A model generated the notes under the pieces. It was given only the letters and a program-made list of their open reading frames with translations. It did not search any database and was not told the origin of the DNA. The position numbers and the translations under genes are program-made. Below are positions 57,037-64,000 of a DNA stretch of 64,000 nt, piece after piece. Position 1 is the first letter of the stretch, and every line of letters begins with the position of its first letter. This stretch comes from JB111 sp052093225 (GTDB lineage Bacteria > Actinomycetota > Actinomycetes > Actinomycetales > Actinomycetaceae), in NCBI GenBank assembly GCA_052093225.1, contig JBQDDG010000009.1:1-64000 (forward strand). The letters are read 5' to 3'.

Positions 57037-57846
57037 ATGAGCGTGACGCAGCAGCCCACCCACCGGGTCGGGGAGCGTCCTGAGGCGGACAGGGGGCTCA
57101 CCGTGACCGAGGGACAGGACGCGCCCGGCCAGGGTCCCCGCACCCGTCCGAGCGTCACCCGGGTGGGCGTGCGCGTGCGCCGCCGCCTCTTCCTCCTGCT
57201 GGGTATCCCCGCGATCGGCCTTGTGTTCGGTCTGCTCGTCGTCCTCGTCATCGAGGTCGTCGCCCAGGTCACCGCGTTCGGGGGCGTGCTCGGCCATGCC
57301 GACCGGCTCGGGGAGCCCGTCGGTCTGCTCGTCGGCGCCGGGGTGGGGCTCGGCGTCGGGGCGATCGTCGCGGCAGGCGCCCTGCGGGAGTCGATGTCCG
57401 CCGAGATCTCGGAGCGGGCGATCTCGGTGATGTGGGACGACGCGCGCGTGTGCGTGCGGCGCGGCATCGTCGGGCAGATCGTCGTGGGCGAGGACCTCGT
57501 GGTGCTCGGTCGTGGCGGCGTCGAGCTCGCCCGCGTGCCGCAGCGGCTCAGCTCCGGCCCCCTCCTGCGCGCACTTGCGGAGCACGGGTACCCCGCCCCC
57601 CGGGACGACGACCCGCATGCGGCTGCGTTCGCCACCTGGACGCCCGGTGACGACCTCGACGAGGCCGCCGAGCGCCTGCTCACGGCGCGTGCCGCGGCGG
57701 TGCGCGCGGGACAGCACGGTGACGCCGAGCTCCTTCGCCGCCAGCTCGCCCGCCGCGGGGTGATGGTGCGCGACCGCTCCGGTCGCCCCGCCGAGCAGCA
57801 GTGGCGCCGGGCGGCCGGTCGCCCGCCGGCCGCGGCCGCCGCCTGA
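57037..57846 (+). CDS. Two-helix membrane protein, YqeB-like
   Basis: 269 residues. A polar N-terminus, two membrane helices (LFLLLGIPAIGLVFGLLVVL and PVGLLVGAGVGLGVGAIVAA) with a loop containing FGGVLGHADRLGE, then a cytoplasmic domain that begins ISERAISVMWDDARVCVRRG and looks PH-like, and an Arg/Ala-rich helical end (AELLRRQLARRGVMVRDRSG). The layout resembles YqeB-family proteins of unknown function; the match is by architecture only. The upstream 56860-57023 region holds no gene. Confidence 0.6.
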   Translation: MSVTQQPTHRVGERPEADRGLTVTEGQDAPGQGPRTRPSVTRVGVRVRRRLFLLLGIPAIGLVFGLLVVLVIEVVAQVTAFGGVLGHADRLGEPVGLLVGAGVGLGVGAIVAAGALRESMSAEISERAISVMWDDARVCVRRGIVGQIVVGEDLVVLGRGGVELARVPQRLSSGPLLRALAEHGYPAPRDDDPHAAAFATWTPGDDLDEAAERLLTARAAAVRAGQHGDAELLRRQLARRGVMVRDRSGRPAEQQWRRAAGRPPAAAAA

Positions 57847-57879
57847 CCGCGTGGGGGACGCGGGGGGCCACCGCGATGG

Positions 57880-57885
57880 CACAAT
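57880..57885 (+). promoter_or_regulatory. Leaderless -10 (CACAAT) of dcd
   Basis: CACAAT is followed by seven bases and the GTG start at 57893; no Shine-Dalgarno is present. Confidence 0.45.
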
Positions 57886-57892
57886 CGTCCGC

Positions 57893-58471
57893 GTGCTGCT
57901 CTCTGACCGTGACATCCGCGCGCAGATCGCGGCGGGACGTGTGGGGCTGGAGCCGTTCGACCCGTCCGCCGTGCAGCCCGCCAGCATCGACGTCCGGCTC
58001 GACCGTCGTTTCCGGCTGTTCGACAACCACCGGTACGACGTCATCGACCCCAGCCTCGACCAGCCCGACCTCACGCGTCTCGTGGAGGTCGGCGCCGACG
58101 AGCCGATCGTCCTGCACCCGGGGGAGTTCGTCCTCGGTGCCACGCTCGAGTCCGTCTCCCTCCCCGACGACGTCGCCGCGCGCCTGGAGGGCAAGTCCTC
58201 CCTCGGTCGGCTGGGGCTGCTCACGCACTCGACCGCCGGGTTCATCGACCCGGGCTTCACCGGTCACGTGACCCTCGAGCTCTCGAACACCGCGACGATG
58301 CCGATCAGGCTGTGGCCGGGGATGAAGATCGGGCAGCTGTGCTTCTTCCAGCTCGCCTCCCCGGCCGAGAAGCCGTACGGGCAGGGCGCCGACGGCTCGC
58401 GCTACCAGGGCCAGCGCGGCCCCACCGCGTCCCGGTCCCACCTGCGCTTCGACCGCGTCGACGTCCCGTGA
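57893..58471 (+). CDS. dcd: dCTP deaminase (possibly bifunctional dUTP-forming/cleaving)
   Basis: 192 residues, the usual length. LLSDRDIRAQIAAGRVGLEP at the start, QPASIDVRLDRRFRLFDNH, the nucleotide-binding EGKSSLGRLGLLTHSTAGFI and DPGFTGHVTLELSN are conserved; YGQGADGSRYQGQRGPT closes the trimer site. It deaminates dCTP to dUTP; in Mycobacterium and relatives the enzyme also hydrolyses dUTP to dUMP, which is possible here. GTG start; GTGA overlap with the next gene. Confidence 0.96.
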   Translation: MLLSDRDIRAQIAAGRVGLEPFDPSAVQPASIDVRLDRRFRLFDNHRYDVIDPSLDQPDLTRLVEVGADEPIVLHPGEFVLGATLESVSLPDDVAARLEGKSSLGRLGLLTHSTAGFIDPGFTGHVTLELSNTATMPIRLWPGMKIGQLCFFQLASPAEKPYGQGADGSRYQGQRGPTASRSHLRFDRVDVP

Positions 58472-59868
58472 CGACCCGCCGGGCCCGCCGCGAGCAGGAG
58501 CGCGCCGCCGAGCGCGCACGCGCCGCGCGCGCCGACGGCGCACCGGAAGAGGTCCCGGCGGAGTCGGCATCGGCGGTGGCGACGGACGCCGGGACGGCCG
58601 GCACGACGGACACCGAGCCGGCGGGCGCGAGCACGGCTGACCCGGCGAGCACCACGGACACCGATGAGGAGGCTCGCGCAGCAGAGGCCGACCCGGCAAG
58701 CACGGCGGAGGTCGACGCGGCCGACCCGGAGAAGGCGTCCGCGGGGCGCCGGCGCGTGCGTTCCCGCGCCCGGGGGAAGGACCGGGCCGCGGGCGCGGAC
58801 CGTCCGGCCGGTGCGGCAGGCCCGGCCGCGCAGGGGCGCACGCGGCGTCTCGACCGGTCGGTCGCCTCGGCCCACCACCTGCTCGTCCTCGAGCCCGCGA
58901 TGTCCGCGGCTCGGCTCGCGGGCGTGATCGTCGAGCGCGTGCCGGACGTCCGCACCCGCCGTGACGACGAGATCCTGCTCGGCCCGGGCGCCGTCCTCAC
59001 CGGCCCGTGGGAGGTCACCGAGGAGATGTCCGCGGAGCTCGACCTGCCCGGCTCGTGCGCGTTCGTGCTGCGGGTCCGATCGGACCGGGGGGAGCCCACC
59101 CCGCCCGAGCTGCGCGGCCTGGACCCGATGGACGACGCCTTCCCGGACGGCTCGCCGCAGGGCGACGAGCTGCGCGCGCTCGAGAACATCTACGCGGTCG
59201 CCCGGCGGTTGGGCGGGGCGGTGCGGGTCACGGGGACCGGCGCCGTCGTCGTCCCGGACCGGGCGGCCCTCGTCGACCGCCTCGTCCGCAGCGAGGTCGA
59301 GCTCGGCGCCACCGAGCTCGCCGTGCTGCTCGACCGCTTCCTCGACGACGTCGTCGTCCTGTCCGACGACATCTGGGGCGGCGGGTCCTCCTCCGTCGGC
59401 GGCCGGATGACCGGTGACGGGCCGGAGTGGGCGCGCGACATGGTGACGATCGAGGTGACGACCGCGGCGCCCGTCGCCGAGCTGCCGACGATCCCCACGT
59501 CGCGCTCGACCCCGACCCGGCCCGCGGCCGGGGGAGTCGGTGCCACGCACCTGCAGGTCCCCCCGCTCGAGGCCCCCGACCTCGGCGGCGGGCTCGGCCG
59601 CGAGTCCGACATGTCCCGCGCGGGCGACGAGGCGAACCCGACGGCGGTCCCCGGCTCCCGCCCGGTCCTCACCTACGAGGTCCGCTACCGGCCGGGACGG
59701 CCGCAGGACGTCCTCGGCACCCACCCGACAAGGGCCGGCCGGCGGGCGCGGCGGGCCGGGCAGCGCGTCGTCGACGGCGTCGCGGCCGACCTCGTGCGGC
59801 TCATCGGCGGGCACGTCATCGACGACGACGGCTTCCACCGCAGCGCGGGCACCTCGTCCGACGGCTGA
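58468..59868 (+). CDS. Protein of unknown function coupled to dcd
   Basis: 466 residues. Residues 1-120 are disordered, Ala/Thr/Asp/Glu-rich, ending in an Arg-rich patch (RRRVRSRARGKDRA). The folded centre (about 130-330) starts at VASAHHLLVLEPAMSAARLA, with VIVERVPDVRTRRDDEILLG and LENIYAVARRLGGAVRVTGT. The C-terminal part contains RPVLTYEVRYRPGRPQDVLG and ends in a helix (VVDGVAADLVRLIGGHVIDD). No catalytic motif, signal or membrane helix is seen and I do not recognise a family. The four-base overlap with dcd suggests linked expression. Confidence 0.75.
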   Translation: MTTRRARREQERAAERARAARADGAPEEVPAESASAVATDAGTAGTTDTEPAGASTADPASTTDTDEEARAAEADPASTAEVDAADPEKASAGRRRVRSRARGKDRAAGADRPAGAAGPAAQGRTRRLDRSVASAHHLLVLEPAMSAARLAGVIVERVPDVRTRRDDEILLGPGAVLTGPWEVTEEMSAELDLPGSCAFVLRVRSDRGEPTPPELRGLDPMDDAFPDGSPQGDELRALENIYAVARRLGGAVRVTGTGAVVVPDRAALVDRLVRSEVELGATELAVLLDRFLDDVVVLSDDIWGGGSSSVGGRMTGDGPEWARDMVTIEVTTAAPVAELPTIPTSRSTPTRPAAGGVGATHLQVPPLEAPDLGGGLGRESDMSRAGDEANPTAVPGSRPVLTYEVRYRPGRPQDVLGTHPTRAGRRARRAGQRVVDGVAADLVRLIGGHVIDDDGFHRSAGTSSDG

Positions 59869-59909
59869 GACGCGGCCCGGCCGGCCGACCCGCGGCGGCC
59901 GCCGGCCCC

Positions 59910-59915
59910 TAGCGT
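59910..59915 (+). promoter_or_regulatory. -10 element TAGCGT of the cupin gene
   Basis: CCCCTAGCGTCCGG, the third case of the CCCTAGCGT string in this window; 43 bp before the ATG, with AAGAGGAACTCC as ribosome site. Confidence 0.4.
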
Positions 59916-59958
59916 CCGGACCGGCACACACCCCCGCCCGTCCGAGAAGAGGAACTCC

Positions 59959-60324
59959 ATGCCGACCTACAGCCCCCACCTGCAGCGGTCCACGCTCGCC
60001 GACATCGCTCCCGACGTCCACGGCAGGATCTCCAAGCGCACCGCGGAGCTCGACGGCGTCTCCGTCACGGAGGTGACGTTGGGCGTCGGCGCGAAGTGGT
60101 CCGAGGACCTCAAGGACGCCGCCGGGACCGAGCTCTGCGAGCTCCCGCACGTCGCCTACGTGACGTCCGGCGTCCTCCGGATCGCCTCGGCGGACGGGAC
60201 CGAGCTGGACTTCGCCGCGGGTGACGTCATGCTGCTCCCGCCGGGGCACGACGCCTGGACGGTCGGGGACACGGCCGTCACGTTCGTCGAGTTCTCCCGC
60301 GGGAACGACTACTACGCGGAGTAG
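59959..60324 (+). CDS. Cupin-domain protein
   Basis: 121 residues. A single cupin barrel: ELPHVAYVTSGVLRIAS is motif 1 (one His) and FAAGDVMLLPPGHDAWTVGD motif 2 with Gly-Asp and His. Motif 1 lacks the usual second histidine and glutamate pattern, so metal binding is uncertain. Many short cupins bind small molecules or act as isomerases; no function can be named. A strong hairpin follows its stop. Confidence 0.82.
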   Translation: MPTYSPHLQRSTLADIAPDVHGRISKRTAELDGVSVTEVTLGVGAKWSEDLKDAAGTELCELPHVAYVTSGVLRIASADGTELDFAAGDVMLLPPGHDAWTVGDTAVTFVEFSRGNDYYAE

Positions 60325-60329
60325 TCCCG

Positions 60330-60368
60330 CCCGGCGGTGGCCCCGGTCGAACGGGGGCCACCGCCGGG
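60330..60368. terminator. Bidirectional hairpin terminator between cupin and MFS genes
   Basis: A perfect 15-bp stem: CCCGGCGGTGGCCCC (60330-60344) with GGGGCCACCGCCGGG (60354-60368), loop GGTCGAACG. It begins six bases after the cupin stop and faces the convergent MFS gene. No T tract, as is common for high-GC actinobacterial terminators. Confidence 0.75.
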
Positions 60369-60444
60369 GGCCTGCGGATGCCGGACCACGGACGCCGGGG
60401 GCCGGCCGCCGGCCGCACCGCTCGCCCTGGGAGACCGGTGCCGG

Positions 60445-61830
60445 TCACCCGGCTCGTCGCAGGCGCACGGCCGCGAGGACGGTGACGAGCAGCAGGGGCA
60501 GCGTGCCCAGGCACAGCGCCGCGAAGCCCCACAGCGCGACGACAGGACCGGACAGGATCGCGCCGACGGCGGCCACGGCGTTCATCGACATGTCGCCCGC
60601 CCCCTGGACGACGGGGCGCTGACCGGCGCTCACCGCGTCCGTCAGCATCGCCGCGCAGGGGACGGTGACGAGCGACCACCCGACGCCGACGAGGAACAGG
60701 GCGACGCCGACGCGCTCCGTGGAGGGACCGGCCACCGCACCGACGACCGCCCCGGCAGCGAGCACGACCTGGCCGGCGAGGACCACCGGCACCTGCCCGA
60801 GCCGGTCGGACGCCCAGCCGACGACGGGCGCGAACCCGAACATGCCGAGCACGTGCACGGAGATGACGAGGCCGACGACGTCGATGCCGCCGCCGTGGTG
60901 GTCGAGATGGATCGGCGTCATCGTCATCACTGACACCATGACGAGGTGGGCGAGCACCTGGGCCGTCAGGGCGAACCGGGCGGGCGGGATCGTGGCGACG
61001 AGGCGCAGCGCGGCGCGCACCGTGGTGCGCGGGGACGGCGTCCCGACCGCGGCGGCCCCGTCCTGCGCGGCGCGTGTCGGTGCGGCAGCGGGCGGTGCGT
61101 CGTCGGCAGCGTGCGGTGCGCCGTCGGCCGGCGCGGCGCCGTCGGGCGGACCGGGGGCGGGCACGGGTGAGGACCGCTCGGCGCGCAGCCGCAGCGCGGT
61201 GAGCAGCGGGTCCGGCCGCAGCAGCACGAGGAGGGCGAGCGCGGCGAGCGCCATGAGCGCCCCGCCGAGGACGAACGCACCGGTGTGCTCGGGCAGCCGC
61301 CAGGTGCGCTCGACCCACTCCCCGGGGACACCGAGGTTCGGTCCGACGACCGACCCGATCGTGCCGACCCAGACGACGACCGCGATCGACCGCGCACGGT
61401 GGTCGGGCCCGGCGAGGTCGGCGGCCGCGAACCGCACCTGGAAGTTGGCGGCCACGCCGACCCCGACGGCCATCATCCCGACGACGAGGAGGGCGACCGA
61501 CCCCACCGAGGCGGCGAGCACGAGCAGCCCGGCCCCGACCGCCGCCGTCGCGTACGCGGTGGTGAGCGCCCCGCGGCGGCCCACCCGCAGCGCGAGCGCA
61601 CCGAGCGGCACCGCGGCGAGAGCGGCGCCGATCGTCGTGCCCGACCGGGCCACGCCCGCCCACGCGTCGGAGTGGACGACGGCGCTCGCGAGCAGGACGC
61701 CGACGCTCGGGGCGGCGCCGGCACCGAGGTTGCCGAGCACCTGGCCGAGCGAGAGGGCGACGAGCGTCGACCGCTGGAGGGAGCGGGGCGCTCCGGCCGA
61801 CGCCGTGGCCGGGTGGGACGGGGTGGGCAC
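60445..61830 (-). CDS. Major facilitator superfamily transporter
   Basis: 461 residues, about twelve membrane helices in two halves joined by a long Ala/Pro-rich cytoplasmic loop (about residues 218-265). The MFS motif A region is visible as ALAAVPLGALALRVGRRGAL, and the second half has FAPVVGWASDRLGQVPVVLA. Substrate unknown; a drug or metabolite exporter is likely. GTG at 61828-61830 is six bases after TAGGTT on the minus strand, so the transcript is probably leaderless. Divergent from mnhA. Confidence 0.88.
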   Translation of the reverse strand: MPTPSHPATASAGAPRSLQRSTLVALSLGQVLGNLGAGAAPSVGVLLASAVVHSDAWAGVARSGTTIGAALAAVPLGALALRVGRRGALTTAYATAAVGAGLLVLAASVGSVALLVVGMMAVGVGVAANFQVRFAAADLAGPDHRARSIAVVVWVGTIGSVVGPNLGVPGEWVERTWRLPEHTGAFVLGGALMALAALALLVLLRPDPLLTALRLRAERSSPVPAPGPPDGAAPADGAPHAADDAPPAAAPTRAAQDGAAAVGTPSPRTTVRAALRLVATIPPARFALTAQVLAHLVMVSVMTMTPIHLDHHGGGIDVVGLVISVHVLGMFGFAPVVGWASDRLGQVPVVLAGQVVLAAGAVVGAVAGPSTERVGVALFLVGVGWSLVTVPCAAMLTDAVSAGQRPVVQGAGDMSMNAVAAVGAILSGPVVALWGFAALCLGTLPLLLVTVLAAVRLRRAG

Positions 61831-61836
61831 CGGCCC

Positions 61837-61842
61837 AACCTA
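61837..61842 (-). promoter_or_regulatory. Leaderless -10 (TAGGTT) of the MFS gene
   Basis: On the minus strand TAGGTT, GGGCCG, GTG. The six-base spacing is the same as for hemA, rpiR, DUF2993, CopD-CtaG and lacI. Confidence 0.5.
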
Positions 61843-61896
61843 GTCGCGGTGACGCATGCCCCCGGTCACGCGCCCGCCAACGGTGCCGCCGCCGTT

Positions 61897-62027
61897 TACA
61901 CTGGCCCCACCCCCCGCCAACCGGTCGCCGGCATCAGTCGTCGTGAGCGCCGTGAGCGTTCCGCGTCTGCGTCGTGTGTGGCCGTCGTGGTGGGGACCAC
62001 CACGGAGCGACAGGACGGGGACGGCGC
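61897..62027 (+). promoter_or_regulatory. mnhA promoter and ~119-nt leader with a stable hairpin
   Basis: TACACT at 61897-61902 is the likely -10, giving a leader of about 119 nt. Inside it CGTGGTGG (61986-61993) and CCACCACG (61997-62004) form a perfect 8-bp stem with a 3-nt loop, 24 nt before the ATG. No known riboswitch class is recognised. Confidence 0.45.
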
Positions 62028-64000
62028 ATGCTCGAGCTGCTGGTCGTCCACGCGCTCGTCGCGCTGGTCGCGCCCGGGCTCGTCTCGCGCATCGGCCGCA
62101 AGGCCTTCCTCCTGCTCGCGCTCGCCCCGGCGTCCGCCGCCGCGTGGGCGCTGTGGCACACCGGCGACGTGCTCGACGGCGACGGCCCCATGCAGTTCGT
62201 CGCCTGGGTCCCCGGCTTCGACCTCCACCTCGACTTCCGCCTCGACACGCTCTCGTGGCTGCTCACCGTCGTCGTCGGGGCCGTCGGCGCCCTGGTCCTG
62301 GTGTTCTGCGGGGCCTACTTCTCGAGGACCGCCGGCGGCCTGCCGCGGTTCGCCGGCGTGTTCGTCGCCTTCGCGGGCGCGATGCTGGGCCTCGTCACCA
62401 CCGACAACACGCTGCTCCTGTACGTCTTCTGGGAGCTGACGACGGTCTTCTCCTTCCTCCTCATCGGCCACTCCTTCGAGCGCCAGTCGGCCCGCCGCGC
62501 CGCCGTGCAGGCCATCCTCGTGACCACGCTCGGCGGGCTCGCGATGCTCGCCGGCTTCATCGCGCTCGGGGAGATGGACGGGGGCTCCTACCGGCTCTCC
62601 GGGATCGTGGAGGCGGGGCGCAGCGGCGCGCTGCCCGAGGGGGCGTTGCTCAACGCGGCCGTCGTCCTCGTCCTCGTGGGCGCGCTGAGCAAGTCCGCTC
62701 TCGTCCCGTTCCACTTCTGGCTCCCGGCCGCGATGGCGGCCCCGACGCCGGTCTCGGCCTACCTGCACGCCGCCGCCATGGTCAAGGCGGGCGTCTACCT
62801 GGTCGCGCGGCTCGCGCCGGGACTCGCGGACGTCAAGCTCTGGCAGGTGGCCGTCCTCGGCGTCGGCCTCGCCACCCTGCTCATCGGCGGCTACCGGGCG
62901 CTGCGCCAGCACGACCTCAAGCTCGTCCTCGCGTTCGGCACCGTCTCCCAGCTCGGCTTCCTCGTGGTGCTCGTCGGCCACGGCGACCGGGCGGTCGCGC
63001 TCGCCGGCCTGACGATCCTGCTCGCCCACGCGCTGTTCAAGTCCTGCCTGTTCCTCTCGGTCGGCATCATCGACTGGGCCGTCGGCACCCGTGACCTGCG
63101 CGAGCTCTCCGGGATCGGCCGGCGGATGCCCGTGCTCGCCGTCGTCGCCGGGCTCGCGACCGCGTCGATGGCGGGCCTGCCCCCGACCCTGGGCTACGTC
63201 GGCAAGGAGGCCGCCCTCGAGGCGCTCCTGCACGGCTCCGGCTGGGTGGACACGGTGGTGCTCGCCGGCGTCGTCGTGGGCTCCGTGCTCACGCTCGCCT
63301 ACGGGCTGCGCCTGTGGTGGGGGGCCTTCGGCACGAAGAAGGGCGCCGAGCCGACCGAGATCCCCCGGCGCTCGGTCCTCATCATGGCGCCGCCGGTCAT
63401 CCTCGGCGTCGCCTCCCTCGTGGTGGGACTGGTCCCGTCCCAGGTCGAGCGGCTCCTCGCCCCGCACGCCGACACCCACCCGGGCGAGGCCGGGCACCTC
63501 ACCCTGTGGGGCGGCGTCGGGCCGGCGCTCTTCCTCACGCTCGGCGTCGTCGCGGCGGGCATCGTCCTGTTCGCGCTGCGCAAGCCGGTCGAGCGCCTCC
63601 AGGACGTGCTCCCGCACCACGCCGGTGCGGAGGGCGTCTACCGCCGCTCGCTGGTCGGCCTCGACCACTTCGCCGCCGACGTCACCGCGCTCACGCAGCG
63701 CGGCTCCCTGCCCGCCTACCTCTCCACGATCATGGTCACGTTCGTGGCCGCCGCCCTGTCCGCCCTCGTCTTCCTCCCCGGCGGGTTCGTGGGCGGCCTG
63801 CGGGTGGCGGACTCCGCGCTCCAGGTCGCCGTCGCCCTGCTCGTCTGCGTCTCCGCGCTGCTCGCGGCCCGCGCCCGCCGCCGGCTCAAGGCCGTGCTGC
63901 TCCTCGGCGTGGCGGGCTACGGGGTGGCGCTGCTGTTCATCCTCCACGGCGCACCGGACCTCGCCCTCACCCAGGCCGTCGTCGAGACCGTCACCCTCGT
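62028..64000 (+). CDS. mnhA: Na+/H+ antiporter subunit A (MrpA/MnhA), N-terminal part (cut by window edge)
   Basis: 657 codons are visible; full proteins have 750-1000. A polytopic NuoL-like protein with DTLSWLLTVVVGAVGALVLV, LLLYVFWELTTVFSFLLIGH (the conserved Glu of the proton path), GALSKSALVPFHFWLPAAMA and PTPVSAYLHAAAMVKAGVYL (the conserved Lys). The last visible part LFILHGAPDLALTQAVVETV belongs to the MrpA C-terminal extension, which separates it from plain NuoL. Mrp complexes exchange sodium for protons at high pH or salt; subunits B-G should follow beyond the edge. ATG preceded by GGACGGGGACGG. Confidence 0.93.
   Translation, partial: MLELLVVHALVALVAPGLVSRIGRKAFLLLALAPASAAAWALWHTGDVLDGDGPMQFVAWVPGFDLHLDFRLDTLSWLLTVVVGAVGALVLVFCGAYFSRTAGGLPRFAGVFVAFAGAMLGLVTTDNTLLLYVFWELTTVFSFLLIGHSFERQSARRAAVQAILVTTLGGLAMLAGFIALGEMDGGSYRLSGIVEAGRSGALPEGALLNAAVVLVLVGALSKSALVPFHFWLPAAMAAPTPVSAYLHAAAMVKAGVYLVARLAPGLADVKLWQVAVLGVGLATLLIGGYRALRQHDLKLVLAFGTVSQLGFLVVLVGHGDRAVALAGLTILLAHALFKSCLFLSVGIIDWAVGTRDLRELSGIGRRMPVLAVVAGLATASMAGLPPTLGYVGKEAALEALLHGSGWVDTVVLAGVVVGSVLTLAYGLRLWWGAFGTKKGAEPTEIPRRSVLIMAPPVILGVASLVVGLVPSQVERLLAPHADTHPGEAGHLTLWGGVGPALFLTLGVVAAGIVLFALRKPVERLQDVLPHHAGAEGVYRRSLVGLDHFAADVTALTQRGSLPAYLSTIMVTFVAAALSALVFLPGGFVGGLRVADSALQVAVALLVCVSALLAARARRRLKAVLLLGVAGYGVALLFILHGAPDLALTQAVVETVTL

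Noticed and set aside
61909..62027. Known riboswitch in the mnhA leader
   Set aside because: Only one simple hairpin is visible and no known class motif is recognised.

Overview
The window is very GC-rich chromosomal DNA with dense, translationally coupled operons (ATGA/GTGA overlaps), many GTG starts and several probable leaderless starts. Gene content (coproporphyrin-type heme pathway, HemA of the Micrococcales type, WXG-motif proteins, DUF2993, fused CopD-CtaG, LRV-type protein) points to an actinobacterium, probably Micrococcales, perhaps Bogoriellaceae or Cellulomonadaceae-like. The genus guess is inference.

Region 1 (1-9732) is the heme locus. On the minus strand lie hemE-cgoX and hemC-hemD-hemB-hemL (hemL runs off the left edge). 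On the plus strand hemA-cpfC-chdC start from a 47-bp divergent spacer. With the right-hand genes this covers glutamyl-tRNA to heme through the coproporphyrin branch.

Region 2 (9733-26698) is the most unusual part. The order hemA-cpfC-chdC-WXG protein-serine hydrolase occurs twice, at 6309-11906 and at about 18618-23777. At the boundary a 657-codon open frame (17721-19694) joins the first ~291 residues of a HisC-like aminotransferase to a HemA lacking its N-terminus and catalytic Cys. The full hisC is at 25601-26698. This is the expected join of an old tandem duplication that broke in hisC and hemA. The two copies have since lost or gained different cargo: an RpiR-controlled binding-protein ABC importer with a phosphatase in one (12028-17576), an MftF-like glycosyltransferase in the other (23925-25442).

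Region 3 (27054-36369): a branched-chain/pyruvate-type 2-oxoacid dehydrogenase E1a-E1b-E2 operon behind an operator-like inverted-repeat region, a RibD/DHFR-like reductase, a PCMT-like methyltransferase, an S9 peptidase and an LRV membrane protein. Two intergenic regions are repeat-rich; one (32575-32834) carries eleven copies of an 11-bp motif.

Region 4 (36611-51058): DUF2993 protein, CopD-CtaG fusion, a Bat-type MoxR/DUF58/VWA operon ending in a Ser-Pro-repeat protein, TetR, a small membrane protein, Nudix, transglutaminase and ATP-grasp/alpha-E proteins.

Region 5 (51198-64000): tRNA-Gly(CCC), a catabolic-looking cluster (Gfo/Idh, DHDPS-like, SDR-like, Nramp-like transporter that lacks the metal ligands, LacI), a YqeB-like protein, dcd with a coupled unknown gene, a cupin, an MFS transporter, and the start of an MrpA/MnhA antiporter subunit cut by the right edge.
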